Shown here piece by piece: positions 42,034-51,291 of a stretch of 64,000 nt of DNA. This stretch comes from Gordonibacter massiliensis (ex Traore et al. 2017) (GTDB lineage Bacteria; Actinomycetota; Coriobacteriia; Coriobacteriales; Eggerthellaceae). The notes under the pieces were generated by a model. It was not told the origin of the DNA. It did no database searches and saw only the letters and a program-made list of their open reading frames with translations. The DNA is taken from the NCBI GenBank assembly GCA_900170005.1, contig LT827128.1, forward strand, positions 806,001 to 870,000, in the 5' to 3' direction. The first letter of the stretch is position 1. Each line of letters starts with the position of its first letter. A program made the position numbers and the translations under genes.

Positions 42034-42606
42034 TTGGATCACGGCCAGCATGCCCGCGAGGGGGCTCGAAGCGCGCCGCGCATGATCGCCGGCGCGCTCT
42101 GGTGGGTTGTATTCGTCGTTGCGCTGGCGTGGTTCCAGATCACGTTCGTGCACCAGGCCTTCGCCGTCCCGTCGGGCTCCATGGAGGGCACCATCATGAC
42201 GGGCGACAGCGTGTACACGGAAAAGGTGAGCTACCTGTTCCGCGACCCCGCGCCCGGCGACATCGTGACGTTCCAGGACCCCGAGATCCCGGGCCGCGTG
42301 CTCATCAAGCGCTGCATCGCCGTGGGCGGCCAGACCGTCGACCTGGTGGACGGCCGCGTGGTGGTGGACGGGGTGGCGCTCGACGAGCCCTACACCCGCG
42401 GCCTTCCCTCCGAGCCCCTGAAGACGGCGCTCGGCGTGGAGGTGTCCTACCCGTTCACGGTGCCCGAGGGACACCTGTGGGTCATGGGCGACAACCGCAC
42501 GCACTCCAACGACTCGCGCTACTTCGGCGCTATCGAGGCGTCGTCGGTGACGACGCGGGGCGTGCTCGTGTTCTGGCCGCTTCAGGACTTCGGCCTGCTG
42601 GAATGA
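42034..42606 (+). CDS. lepB: type I signal peptidase, first of tandem pair
   Basis: 190 residues. One N-terminal membrane anchor (about 17-40), then catalytic Ser49 in VPSGSM, general-base lysine in [13 protein letters not shown], and [17 protein letters not shown]. It cleaves Sec/Tat signal peptides outside the membrane. The start is TTG at 42034, with AAGGAAGG upstream. 30 bp after trmD. A central segment is almost identical in DNA to the next gene. Confidence 0.94.
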   Translation: MDHGQHAREGARSAPRMIAGALWWVVFVVALAWFQITFVHQAFAVPSGSMEGTIMTGDSVYTEKVSYLFRDPAPGDIVTFQDPEIPGRVLIKRCIAVGGQTVDLVDGRVVVDGVALDEPYTRGLPSEPLKTALGVEVSYPFTVPEGHLWVMGDNRTHSNDSRYFGAIEASSVTTRGVLVFWPLQDFGLLE

Positions 42607-42766
42607 GCGGCGCGGCCCGGAAGCCGAGCCTTATCTCCCGGTGGTCGGGAATTTCTGAAGAGTTTATCGAACGCGCCGGGCGATTAGGCTCGAAGCGCTA
42701 TCATATACGCTCGTGACTTGATCCGGGCGCCTTTCCGCGCTCGTGCGGAAAGGATAGACGACCTTC

Positions 42767-43339
42767 ATGGATTCTGGGCAACATGCCGAGCCGCGCCCGT
42801 CGAGCGCGCTCAGAACCATCATCAGCCTGCTCGTCATGGTGGCCTTCATCTTCGGGCTGTCATGGGCTTTGCGCACGTTCGTGTTCCAGCCTTACGAGAT
42901 CCCCTCGGGCTCCATGGAAACCACCATCATGACCGGCGACATGGTGTTCTCCGAGAAGGTCAGCTACTACCTGCGCGACCCCGCGCCCGGCGACATCGTG
43001 ACGTTCCAGGACCCCGAGATCCCGGGCCGCGTGCTCATCAAGCGCTGCATCGCCGTGGGCGGCCAGACCGTCGACCTGGTGGACGGCCGCGTGGTGGTGG
43101 ACGGGGTGGCGCTCGACGAGCCCTACACCCGCGGCCTTCCCTCCGAGCCCCTCAAGACGGCGCTCGGCGTGGAGATAAGCTACCCCTACACCGTGCCCGA
43201 GGGGCACCTGTGGGTCATGGGCGACAACCGCACGAACTCCAACGACTCGCGCTACTTCGGCGCTATCGACGAGAGCACCCTCACCGGCAGGGCCGCGCTC
43301 GTGTACTGGCCGTTCAGCAACTTCGGCCTGCTGGGATAG
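42767..43339 (+). CDS. lepB: type I signal peptidase, second of tandem pair
   Basis: 190 residues, the same length as the first copy. Membrane anchor (about 15-38), catalytic Ser49 in IPSGSM, lysine in [13 protein letters not shown] and [17 protein letters not shown]. The N-terminus and C-terminus differ from the first copy while 42973-43173 repeats 42241-42441 nearly base for base. The two may divide the secretome by substrate. Confidence 0.94.
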   Translation: MDSGQHAEPRPSSALRTIISLLVMVAFIFGLSWALRTFVFQPYEIPSGSMETTIMTGDMVFSEKVSYYLRDPAPGDIVTFQDPEIPGRVLIKRCIAVGGQTVDLVDGRVVVDGVALDEPYTRGLPSEPLKTALGVEISYPYTVPEGHLWVMGDNRTNSNDSRYFGAIDESTLTGRAALVYWPFSNFGLLG

Positions 43340-43406
43340 AGGGGACCGCACCACGCATCGAGGCCGCCGCGCGCGGCTTTTGAGGATAGGGAAGACAAGG
43401 AGAGCC

Positions 43407-44396
43407 ATGCCAACCGAAACCGAGTCCGCCGCGCGCGCGGACGAGCAGGCGGCCGCGGGGTCGCTGCCACCGACGTTCCAAGACGTCATCATGAACCTGC
43501 AGCGCTACTGGGCGGGAGCCGGCTGCGTCATCCTGCAGCCCTACGACAACGAGGTGGGCGCCGGCACGAACGCCCCGGCCACCACGCTGCGCTCGCTCGG
43601 CCCCGACACATGGCGCACCGCCTACGTGCAGGGCTGCCGCCGTCCGACGGACGGCCGCTACGGCGAGAACCCGAACCGCACCCAGCACTACTTCCAGTTC
43701 CAGGTGCTCATGAAGCCCTCGCCCGACGACATCCAGGACCTGTACCTGGGGTCGCTGCGCGCCATCGGCATCGACGTGGACGCGCACGACGTGCGCTTCG
43801 TGGAGGACGACTGGGAAAGCCCGACGCTCGGCGCGTGGGGCCTCGGCTGGGAGGTGTGGATCGACGGCATGGAGGTGACGCAGTTCACCTACTTCCAGCA
43901 GGTGGGCGGCTTCGAGTGCAACCCCGTGCCCGTGGAGATCGCCTACGGACTGGAGCGCCTGACCATGTTCGTGCAGGGCGTCGACTCCATGTTCGACATC
44001 GTGTGGAGCCGCGGCGCCGACGGCGTCACGTTCACGTACGGCGACGTGTACCTGGAGAACGAGCGCCAGTACTCCGCGTTCAACTTCGAGGTGGCCGACA
44101 CCGACTTCCTGTTCCAGGAGTTCAACGACCGCGAGGCCGAGTGCAAGCGCACGCTGGCGGCCAACCTGCCGCTGCCGGCCTACGACAGCGTGCTCAAGTG
44201 CTGCCACACGTTCAACCTGCTGGACGCGCGCGGCGTGATATCGGCCACGGAGCGCATGGCCTACATCCTGCGCGTGCGCACGCTGGCCAAGGCCGTGTGC
44301 GCGAGCTACATGGAGCACGTGGTGGGCATGAAGCCCGCCGAGGAGGGCGCGGCGTCCGCGCCGGAAGCCGAGGCGGGGAAGGGGGACGCGCGATGA
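43407..44396 (+). CDS. glyQ: glycine-tRNA ligase alpha subunit
   Basis: 329 residues. It opens with [20 protein letters not shown] and has [20 protein letters not shown] and [19 protein letters not shown], diagnostic of the alpha chain of bacterial heterotetrameric GlyRS. ATG 43407 with AAGGAG upstream; an earlier in-frame ATG at 43380 lacks one. A 20-residue Ala/Glu-rich lead precedes the conserved part. Overlaps glyS by 4 bp. Confidence 0.97.
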   Translation: MPTETESAARADEQAAAGSLPPTFQDVIMNLQRYWAGAGCVILQPYDNEVGAGTNAPATTLRSLGPDTWRTAYVQGCRRPTDGRYGENPNRTQHYFQFQVLMKPSPDDIQDLYLGSLRAIGIDVDAHDVRFVEDDWESPTLGAWGLGWEVWIDGMEVTQFTYFQQVGGFECNPVPVEIAYGLERLTMFVQGVDSMFDIVWSRGADGVTFTYGDVYLENERQYSAFNFEVADTDFLFQEFNDREAECKRTLAANLPLPAYDSVLKCCHTFNLLDARGVISATERMAYILRVRTLAKAVCASYMEHVVGMKPAEEGAASAPEAEAGKGDAR

Positions 44397-46483
44397 GCAG
44401 CCTGCACACGCTCGCCTTCGAGATAGGCACCGAGGAGATTCCCGCGTTCGACCTGCACAAGGCGACGCAACAGCTGGAGAAGCTCGTGCCCGAGGCGCTC
44501 GTCGCCGTGCGCGTCCCGCACGGCGACGTCTCCATCCACACCACGCCGCGCCGCCTGATAGCGCTGGTGGAAGGCGTGGCCGACGCCACCGAGGCGCTGG
44601 AAGAGGTGTTCCGCGGCCCGTCCGCCAAGATCGCCTTCGACGCCGAGGGCAACCCCACGAAGGCCGCCATCGGCTTCGCGCGCGGCAAGGGGCTCGACGT
44701 GGACGCGCTCGAGCGCCGCGAGGAGAACGGCGCGGAGTACGTGTTCGCCACCAGAAGCGTGCCCGCCCGCGACGTGGCCGAGCTTCTGCCCGGCGTGCTG
44801 GAAGGCGTCATAACCGGCATATCGTGGCCGAAGTCGTGCCGATGGGGCACGCGCGGCGAGTACTTCTCGCGCCCGGTGCGCTGGCTCGTGGCCCTGCTCG
44901 ACGAGCGCGTGATCCCCGTGGAGTTCGCAGGGCTCACGGCCGGCAAGCTCACGTGCGGCCACCGTTTCCTGGCCCCCGGTCCGCACGAGGTGGCCCGCGC
45001 CGCCGACCTGCTGGACGTGGTGGAGAACGCGTTCGTCGTGACGAGCGAGCAGGCGCGCGAACAGCGCATCCGCGAGGGCGTGGCGGCCGCGGAGGCCGAG
45101 ACGGGCTACCGCGCCGAGCTGCCCGAGAAGACGCTTCTGGAGGTCACGAACCTGGCCGAGTACCCCACGGTGCTCGTGGGCACGTTCGACGAGGAGTTCT
45201 TGCGCGTGCCCGAGGAGATCATCGTGGACGCCATGCTCATGCACCAGCGCTACTTCCCGCTGTACGACGCCGCGGGCAAGCTCACGAACAAGTTCATCGT
45301 CGTGACCAACGGCGACCCGGCGCACGCCGACACCATCATCGACGGCAACGAGCGCGTCGTGCGCGCGCGCCTGTCCGACGCGAAGTTCTTCTACGAGGAG
45401 GACTTGAAGCACCCGCTGGAGACCTACGTCGACCGCCTGGACGAGGTGGTGTTCCAGGAGGCGCTCGGCACCATGAAGGACAAATCCGACCGCATCGTGG
45501 CGCTGGCGAAGCACCTGGCCGCCGACGCGCAGCTGGGCGAGGCGGACGCCGCCGACGCCGAGCGCGCCGCGTACCTGGCGAAGGCCGACCTCGTGACGAA
45601 CGCCGTGGTGGAGTTCACCAGCGTGCAGGGCGTCATGGGCTCGTACTACGCCGAGGCGTCCGGCGAGGGCGAGCAGGTGGCGCGCGCCATCGCCGACCAC
45701 TACCGCCCGCGCTTCTCCGGCGACGAGCCGCCCGCGTCCGACGTGGGCAAGGTCGTGGCCGTGGCCGACAAGCTCGACACCATCTGCGGCCTGTTCGCGG
45801 TGGGCCAGGGCCCCACGGGCTCGTCGGATCCCTTCGCGCTGCGCCGCAGCGCCATCGGCATCCTGGCCATGCTCGAGGCGGGCCTACCCGTTTCGCTCAT
45901 GAAGGCCGTGGACGCGTCCCTCTCCACGTACGAGAACGGCGGCATCGACTTCGACCGCGACGACGTGCGCGCCCAGGTGGCCGACTTCTTCGTCACGCGC
46001 ACGAAGGTCATGCTGCGCGATTCCGGCGCTTCCCCCGACGCCATCGACGCGGTGCTGGCGGCAGGCGTGGACGAGCCGGCCGAGGTCATCGTGCGCGTGC
46101 GCGCCCTCGAAGCCGCGCGCAAAGACGAGCGCGAGACGTTCGACGACCTGGCCACGGCCTACGCGCGCGCCAACAACCTGCGCGACGCGCAGCTGGGCGA
46201 CGAGGTGGACGAGGCGCTCATGGGCGATGCCGAGCGCGCGCTGCTGTCCGCCGTGGGCGACGTGGAGGCGCGCGCAGCGGCCGCGCTCGCGTCCGACGAC
46301 TACGCGGCGGCCCTTGCGGCTCTGGCGACCCTGCGCGGCCCCATCGACGCGTTCTTCGCCGACGTGCTCGTCATGGACGAGGACGAGTCCGTGCGCGCGA
46401 ACCGCCTGCGTTTGCTGAACCGCTTCGTCGACGTGTTCGCCTCCGTGGCGGACTTCGGCAAGATGGCCAAGGGCGGCAAGTAG
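44393..46483 (+). CDS. glyS: glycine-tRNA ligase beta subunit
   Basis: 696 residues. It begins [15 protein letters not shown], the hallmark of GlyS, and ends in an anticodon-binding DALR-like region ([17 protein letters not shown]). It supplies tRNA binding and editing to the alpha2beta2 enzyme. Overlaps glyQ; the PPDK regulator follows 4 bp later. Confidence 0.97.
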   Translation: MSSLHTLAFEIGTEEIPAFDLHKATQQLEKLVPEALVAVRVPHGDVSIHTTPRRLIALVEGVADATEALEEVFRGPSAKIAFDAEGNPTKAAIGFARGKGLDVDALERREENGAEYVFATRSVPARDVAELLPGVLEGVITGISWPKSCRWGTRGEYFSRPVRWLVALLDERVIPVEFAGLTAGKLTCGHRFLAPGPHEVARAADLLDVVENAFVVTSEQAREQRIREGVAAAEAETGYRAELPEKTLLEVTNLAEYPTVLVGTFDEEFLRVPEEIIVDAMLMHQRYFPLYDAAGKLTNKFIVVTNGDPAHADTIIDGNERVVRARLSDAKFFYEEDLKHPLETYVDRLDEVVFQEALGTMKDKSDRIVALAKHLAADAQLGEADAADAERAAYLAKADLVTNAVVEFTSVQGVMGSYYAEASGEGEQVARAIADHYRPRFSGDEPPASDVGKVVAVADKLDTICGLFAVGQGPTGSSDPFALRRSAIGILAMLEAGLPVSLMKAVDASLSTYENGGIDFDRDDVRAQVADFFVTRTKVMLRDSGASPDAIDAVLAAGVDEPAEVIVRVRALEAARKDERETFDDLATAYARANNLRDAQLGDEVDEALMGDAERALLSAVGDVEARAAAALASDDYAAALAALATLRGPIDAFFADVLVMDEDESVRANRLRLLNRFVDVFASVADFGKMAKGGK

Positions 46484-46487
46484 CGCC

Positions 46488-47384
46488 ATGGACGATCTCG
46501 TCTCGTACGGCACGCCGAACGCCGACCCGGGAAGCCTTCCCACCATCCACGTGATCAGCGACTCGGTGGGCCTGACGGCCCAGGCGGTGGCCCGGGCGGC
46601 CGCCGCCCAGTTCGGGGTCACGAACCCCGCCATCGAGGTGCTGCCGAAAGTGCGCTCGTTCGGCGAGATCAAGGACTTCCTCGACGAGCACAGCGCCTTC
46701 CACCGCCAGAACTCGGGCGACGGGCGCATGCTCGTGTTCTACACGCTGGTGGACGGCTCGCTCGCGCGGCAGCTCTCCGCCTACGCGGCCGACCGCGACG
46801 ACATCGTGGCGGTGGACCTCATGACCGACGCCATCGCGGCCATCGCGCGCATGACGGGGCGCAAGCCCTCCACGAAGCCCGGCGGCCTGCACGTGGCCGA
46901 CCAGTACTACTTCAAGCGCATCGAGGCCATCGAGTTCACCATCGCCCACGACGACGGGCGCAATCCGCAGGAGCTCTCCCAGGCCGACATCGTGCTTCTG
47001 GGCGTGTCGCGCTCGTCCAAGACGCCCACGTCCATCTACCTCTCGCAGCAGGGCTACAAGGTGGCGAACATCCCGCTCGACCCCACCACCGACCCGCCGC
47101 GCGAGCTGGCCGACGTGGAGCGCACGCGGCTGTTCGGGCTCATGACCACCCCCGAGGTGCTCATCGGCATCCGCCAGCGACGCTTGGGCAACGCCAGCGT
47201 GGTGGCGGCGCGCTACGCCGATCCCGAGTACGTGTACCAGGACTTGGAGCAGGCGCGGGCGCTCATGCGCAAACTCGGCTGTATTGTCGTTCACACCGAA
47301 AATCGAGCCGTTGAGGAAACGGCTCAGGAGATTTTGCGTTACTATGAGCGCGCCCACCCTCCATCGGCTGATATGATGGGCTAG
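46488..47384 (+). CDS. pyruvate, phosphate dikinase regulatory protein (DUF299)
   Basis: 298 residues. Bifunctional ADP-dependent kinase and phosphate-dependent phosphorylase that inactivates and reactivates PPDK. It has IHVISDSVGLTAQAVARA near the start and the P-loop GVSRSSKTPTS (about 168-178). It is next to ppdK, so target assignment is firm. Starts 4 bp after glyS. Confidence 0.96.
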   Translation: MDDLVSYGTPNADPGSLPTIHVISDSVGLTAQAVARAAAAQFGVTNPAIEVLPKVRSFGEIKDFLDEHSAFHRQNSGDGRMLVFYTLVDGSLARQLSAYAADRDDIVAVDLMTDAIAAIARMTGRKPSTKPGGLHVADQYYFKRIEAIEFTIAHDDGRNPQELSQADIVLLGVSRSSKTPTSIYLSQQGYKVANIPLDPTTDPPRELADVERTRLFGLMTTPEVLIGIRQRRLGNASVVAARYADPEYVYQDLEQARALMRKLGCIVVHTENRAVEETAQEILRYYERAHPPSADMMG

Positions 47385-47448
47385 GCCTGCGAACCTGCGA
47401 GGTTCGGTACTCTGTACGATTTGAAACGTCGCGTTTAAGGAGAAAAAG

Positions 47449-50187
47449 GTGACCGAAGAAGTCAAACGAGTCTATGCATTCGGCAAAGACGCACAGGGCA
47501 ACAACGTAACCGAGGGCAACACCCACATGAAGGCGCAGTTGGGCGGCAAGGGCGCCAACCTCGCCGAAATGGCCAACATCGGGCTGCCCGTGCCTCCCGG
47601 ATTCACCATCACGTGCCAGACCTGCATGGAGTACGCCAACGCGGGCAACACGTGGCCCGAGGGCGCGCTCGACACCATCCAGGCCTACCGCGAGGACCTC
47701 GAGGCCCGCATGGGCAAGAAGATCGGCGACGCCGCCGACCCGCTGCTCGTGTCCGTGCGCTCCGGCGCCCCCATGTCCATGCCGGGCATGATGGACACGG
47801 TGCTGAACCTGGGCCTGAACGACGAGTCCATCAACGGCCTCATCGCCCAGACCGAGAACCCCCGCTTCGCCTGGGACTCCTACCGCCGCTTCATCCAGAT
47901 GTTCTCCAACGTGGTCATGGGCCTCGACGGCGATCTGTTCGAGAACGCCATCACGGCAATGAAGAACCTGCGCGGAGCCGCTTCCGACACCGACCTTTCG
48001 GCCGACGACCTCAAGGAGCTCGTGGCCGAGTTCAAGCAGATATTCTCCGAGAACGTGTCCGCCGACGAGTACCCGAGCCTCGTCGTCGACGGCGCGGTGC
48101 AGTTCCCGCAGGATCCCAGCGCGCAGCTGCAGCTGGCCATCGAGGCCGTGTTCGGCAGCTGGAACAACCCCCGCGCGGTCCTCTACCGCAAGCAGAACAA
48201 GATCGCCGACGACCTGGGCACGGCCGTGAACGTGCAGTCCATGGTGTTCGGCAACAAGGGCAACACCTCGGCCACGGGCGTGGCGTTCACGCGCAACCCC
48301 GCCAACGGCGAGAAGGAGTTCTACGGTGACTACCTGGTGAACGCCCAGGGCGAGGACGTGGTGGCCGGCATCCGCAACACCAGCCCCATCGCCGACCTCA
48401 AGCACGTCGAGGGCCTCGAAGAGGCCGGGCGCGAGCTCGAAGAGGTGTTCGTCACCCTCGAGAACCACTTCCGCGACATGTGCGACATCGAGTTCACCAT
48501 CGAGCAGGGCAAGCTGTGGATGCTGCAGACCCGCGTGGGCAAGCGCACCGCCGCCGCCGCGCTGCACATCGCCATCGAGATGGAGAAGGAGGGCCTCATC
48601 ACCAAGGAAGAGGCCGTCATGCGCGTCGACCCCGAGCAGCTCGACCAGCTGCTGCACCCGCAGTTCGACAAGAACGCCTCCTACGACGTGGTCGCCAAGG
48701 GCCTGAACGCCAGCCCCGGCGCCGCCGTGGGCGAGGCCGTGTTCTCCGCCGCCGACGCCGTGGCCGTCACCGAGGCCGGCCGCAAGTGCGTGCTCGTGCG
48801 TTGGGAGACGAACCCCGACGATTTGGCCGGCATGATCGCCGCCGAGGGCATCCTCACGTCGCACGGCGGCAAGACGTCGCACGCGGCCGTCATCGCCCGC
48901 GGCATGGGCGCGCCGTGCGTCTGCGGCGTGGAGGCGCTGAAGATCGACGCCGAGAAGAAGGAAGCCGCCGTGGCCGGCACGGACATCGTTATCCGCGAGG
49001 GCGACATGATCTCCATCGACGGCACGACGGGCTCCGTGGTGCTGGGCGCCGTGCAGCTGGTGCTTCCCGAGCTCACGGGCGACCTGGACACCATTCTGGA
49101 GTGGGCCGACGAGTTCCGCACCATGGGCGTGCGCGCCAACGCCGACAACCCCGAGGACGCGGAGCTGTCCCGCAACTTCGGCGCCGAGGGCATCGGGCTC
49201 TGCCGCACCGAGCATATGTTCCTGGGCGACCGCAAGCAGATCATCCAGTCGTTCATCCTGAACGACGAGCCGGCTATCCGCGAGAAGGCGCTGGCCGACC
49301 TCCTGGCCGCCCAGACGGGCGACTTCTACGGCATGTTCAAGGCCATGGACGGCCTGCCGGTCATCGTGCGCCTGCTCGATCCGCCGCTGCACGAGTTCCT
49401 GGAGAGCCCGCGCGACCTGGACGTGGAGATCGCCCGTTTGGAGGCCTCCGGCACCCCGGCCGCCGAGCTTGCCGAGAAGCGCCAGCTGCTGAGCCTGGTG
49501 GACGCCATGGCCGAGGCGAACCCGATGCTGGGTCTGCGTGGCTGCCGCCTGGCCATCCTCTATCCCGAGCTGCCGGCCATGCAGACGCGCGCCATCGCCA
49601 CGGCGGCCGCCCGCCTGAAGAAGGAGGGCCTGAACCCCGAGCCCGAGATCATGATCCCGCTCGTGAGCGTGCTGCCCGAGCTCGAGACGCTGCGCGGCGA
49701 GTGCGAGGCCGTCATCGCCGAGGTGTGCGAGGCCGAGGGCGTGGAGCTGGACATCCCCATCGGCACGATGATCGAGCTGCCGCGCGCGGCCGTCACCGCC
49801 GACGAGATCGCCACGAAGGCCGACTTCTTCAGCTTCGGCACGAACGACCTCACCCAGACGACGTTCGGCTTCAGCCGCGACGACGTGGAGGCCAAGTTCA
49901 TCCCGCGCTACCTCGAGCGCCGCATCCTGCCGTTCAACCCGTTCGAGACGGTCGACCCCGGCGTGGCCGCGCTCGTGGACATGGGCTGCACGAAGGGCCG
50001 CGCCACGAACCCGGACATCCAGCTGGGCGTGTGCGGCGAGCACGGCGGCGACCCCGATTCGGTGAAGACGTTCCACAAGATCGGCCTCACCTACGTGAGC
50101 TGCTCGCCCTACCGCGTGCCGCTCGCTCGCCTCGCCGCGGGCCAGGCGGCGCTCGCCGAGAAGATGGGCGACCATCGCGACAAGTAG
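47449..50187 (+). CDS. ppdK: pyruvate, phosphate dikinase
   Basis: 912 residues. Interconverts pyruvate + ATP + Pi and PEP + AMP + PPi. Nucleotide-binding domain 1-340 (GGKGANLAEMANIGLPVPPG); swivelling domain with catalytic His478 and regulatory Thr476 in GGKTSHAAVIARGMGAP; C-terminal PEP-binding TIM barrel with GLCRTEHMF and FSFGTNDLTQTTFGFSRDD. GTG start with AAGGAG upstream. A hairpin GAACCT-GCG-AGGTTC (47391-47405) lies in its leader. The next interval holds terminator and repeats. Confidence 0.97.
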   Translation: MTEEVKRVYAFGKDAQGNNVTEGNTHMKAQLGGKGANLAEMANIGLPVPPGFTITCQTCMEYANAGNTWPEGALDTIQAYREDLEARMGKKIGDAADPLLVSVRSGAPMSMPGMMDTVLNLGLNDESINGLIAQTENPRFAWDSYRRFIQMFSNVVMGLDGDLFENAITAMKNLRGAASDTDLSADDLKELVAEFKQIFSENVSADEYPSLVVDGAVQFPQDPSAQLQLAIEAVFGSWNNPRAVLYRKQNKIADDLGTAVNVQSMVFGNKGNTSATGVAFTRNPANGEKEFYGDYLVNAQGEDVVAGIRNTSPIADLKHVEGLEEAGRELEEVFVTLENHFRDMCDIEFTIEQGKLWMLQTRVGKRTAAAALHIAIEMEKEGLITKEEAVMRVDPEQLDQLLHPQFDKNASYDVVAKGLNASPGAAVGEAVFSAADAVAVTEAGRKCVLVRWETNPDDLAGMIAAEGILTSHGGKTSHAAVIARGMGAPCVCGVEALKIDAEKKEAAVAGTDIVIREGDMISIDGTTGSVVLGAVQLVLPELTGDLDTILEWADEFRTMGVRANADNPEDAELSRNFGAEGIGLCRTEHMFLGDRKQIIQSFILNDEPAIREKALADLLAAQTGDFYGMFKAMDGLPVIVRLLDPPLHEFLESPRDLDVEIARLEASGTPAAELAEKRQLLSLVDAMAEANPMLGLRGCRLAILYPELPAMQTRAIATAAARLKKEGLNPEPEIMIPLVSVLPELETLRGECEAVIAEVCEAEGVELDIPIGTMIELPRAAVTADEIATKADFFSFGTNDLTQTTFGFSRDDVEAKFIPRYLERRILPFNPFETVDPGVAALVDMGCTKGRATNPDIQLGVCGEHGGDPDSVKTFHKIGLTYVSCSPYRVPLARLAAGQAALAEKMGDHRDK

Positions 50188-50214
50188 GCCGACCGCCTTT
50201 CAGACGCACGATAC

Positions 50215-50247
50215 GGAGAGCCCGCGAACGCGGGCTCTCCCTGTTCC
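50215..50247 (+). terminator. terminator after ppdK
   Basis: A long stem GGAGAGCCCG / CGGGCTCTCC with loop CGAACG (50215-50240) is followed by CTGTTCC. Confidence 0.75.
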
Positions 50248-50318
50248 GACGGCGACGAAACCGCTGCAGTCAAAGGATCTTCCGCAGTGCCAACCGCACG
50301 GCTTTCGACGGCGAGACA

Positions 50319-50446
50319 CCCCCTCCCTGTCATCCTGAGCGAGCGAAGCGAGTCGAAGGATCTTCGGCAAAGAAAACCTCGCGCAACCGAAGATCCTTCG
50401 ACTGCGCCCCCTTCGGTCGCTCCGCTCAGGATGACAGGGAGGGGGC
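50319..50446. repeat. dispersed hairpin repeat A, full copy
   Basis: A 23-bp perfect terminal inverted repeat that includes CTGTCATCCTGAGCG (50319-50341 with 50424-50446), then GAGTCGAAGGATC / GATCCTTCGACTG inside, closing on an AAAGAAAACC loop. The remaining gap sequence (50188-50574) has no gene. Confidence 0.85.
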
Positions 50447-50574
50447 GGCCTTCGGATCGCTTCTGCGATGTTCCTGCGCGCTCGGAAGCGTGGTATATTT
50501 CGCAGGAAGATCGGAAGGCGTTTCGCGACGGCTGCATCGGGTTGCGGAAGAACGAGGGGAAAGGCGGTACGAGG

Positions 50575-51249
50575 ATGGGCGCAGACGAGGGTTTCTCCTG
50601 CTTGAACTGCTCGGGACGGGCGTGCGAGTTCGAAACGGGCGAGAACCCGCCGCAGTGCGTCGGCGGCGCGGCGGCCGCGCTGCACGACGAGGTGCGCGCC
50701 CGCTACGCCGAGCCCGAGAACCGTCGCATCATGAAGGCGGCGGTGGTGTCGAGCTCGAAGTGCGGGAACCTCACACGCGTGCAGGAGACCATCGAGTTCG
50801 CGCGCCTCGTCGGCGCCCGGAAGATCGGCATCGCCACGTGCACGATGCTCATCGGCGAGAGCCGCATCCTGGGCGGCCTGCTGGAGCAGGCTGGCTTCGA
50901 GGTGTACGGCGTGGCCTGCAAGGTGGAGGGCAACCATCGCAGCGACCTGGACCTCGTGCTGGAAGACGGGGTGGAGGGGCCCGTGCTCTGCAACCCCGTC
51001 ATGCAGGCGCGCCTGCTGGCCGAGGCCGGCACCGACCTCAACGTGGTCATGGGGCTGTGCGTTGGCCACGACGCGCTGTTCTACAAGTACACGAAGGCAC
51101 CCACCACCACGCTCGTCACGAAGGACCACGTCACCGCCCACAACGCCTGCGCCGGCCTGTACGGCGCCAAGACGGTGCACAAGAAGCGCCTTGCCGAGAC
51201 GATCGCCGCCTGCCGCGCCGACCTCGAAGCTGGCGGGGAGGATGCCTGA
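50575..51249 (+). CDS. DUF1847 domain-containing protein, probable metalloprotein
   Basis: 224 residues. The N-terminus holds four cysteines spaced CxxCx4Cx10C (residues 9, 12, 17, 28), then SSSKCGNLTRVQE, IATCTMLIGE and VMGLCVGHDALF. The pattern is DUF1847, a family of anaerobes with presumed metal or Fe-S binding and no known activity. Convergent with the Kef-type gene. The ATG at 50575 follows GGGGAAAGGCGG. Confidence 0.85.
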   Translation: MGADEGFSCLNCSGRACEFETGENPPQCVGGAAAALHDEVRARYAEPENRRIMKAAVVSSSKCGNLTRVQETIEFARLVGARKIGIATCTMLIGESRILGGLLEQAGFEVYGVACKVEGNHRSDLDLVLEDGVEGPVLCNPVMQARLLAEAGTDLNVVMGLCVGHDALFYKYTKAPTTTLVTKDHVTAHNACAGLYGAKTVHKKRLAETIAACRADLEAGGEDA

Positions 51250-51291
51250 CGGTTGAGCGAAAGCCGTCCGCCTCGGGTTACGGCCTCGTTC

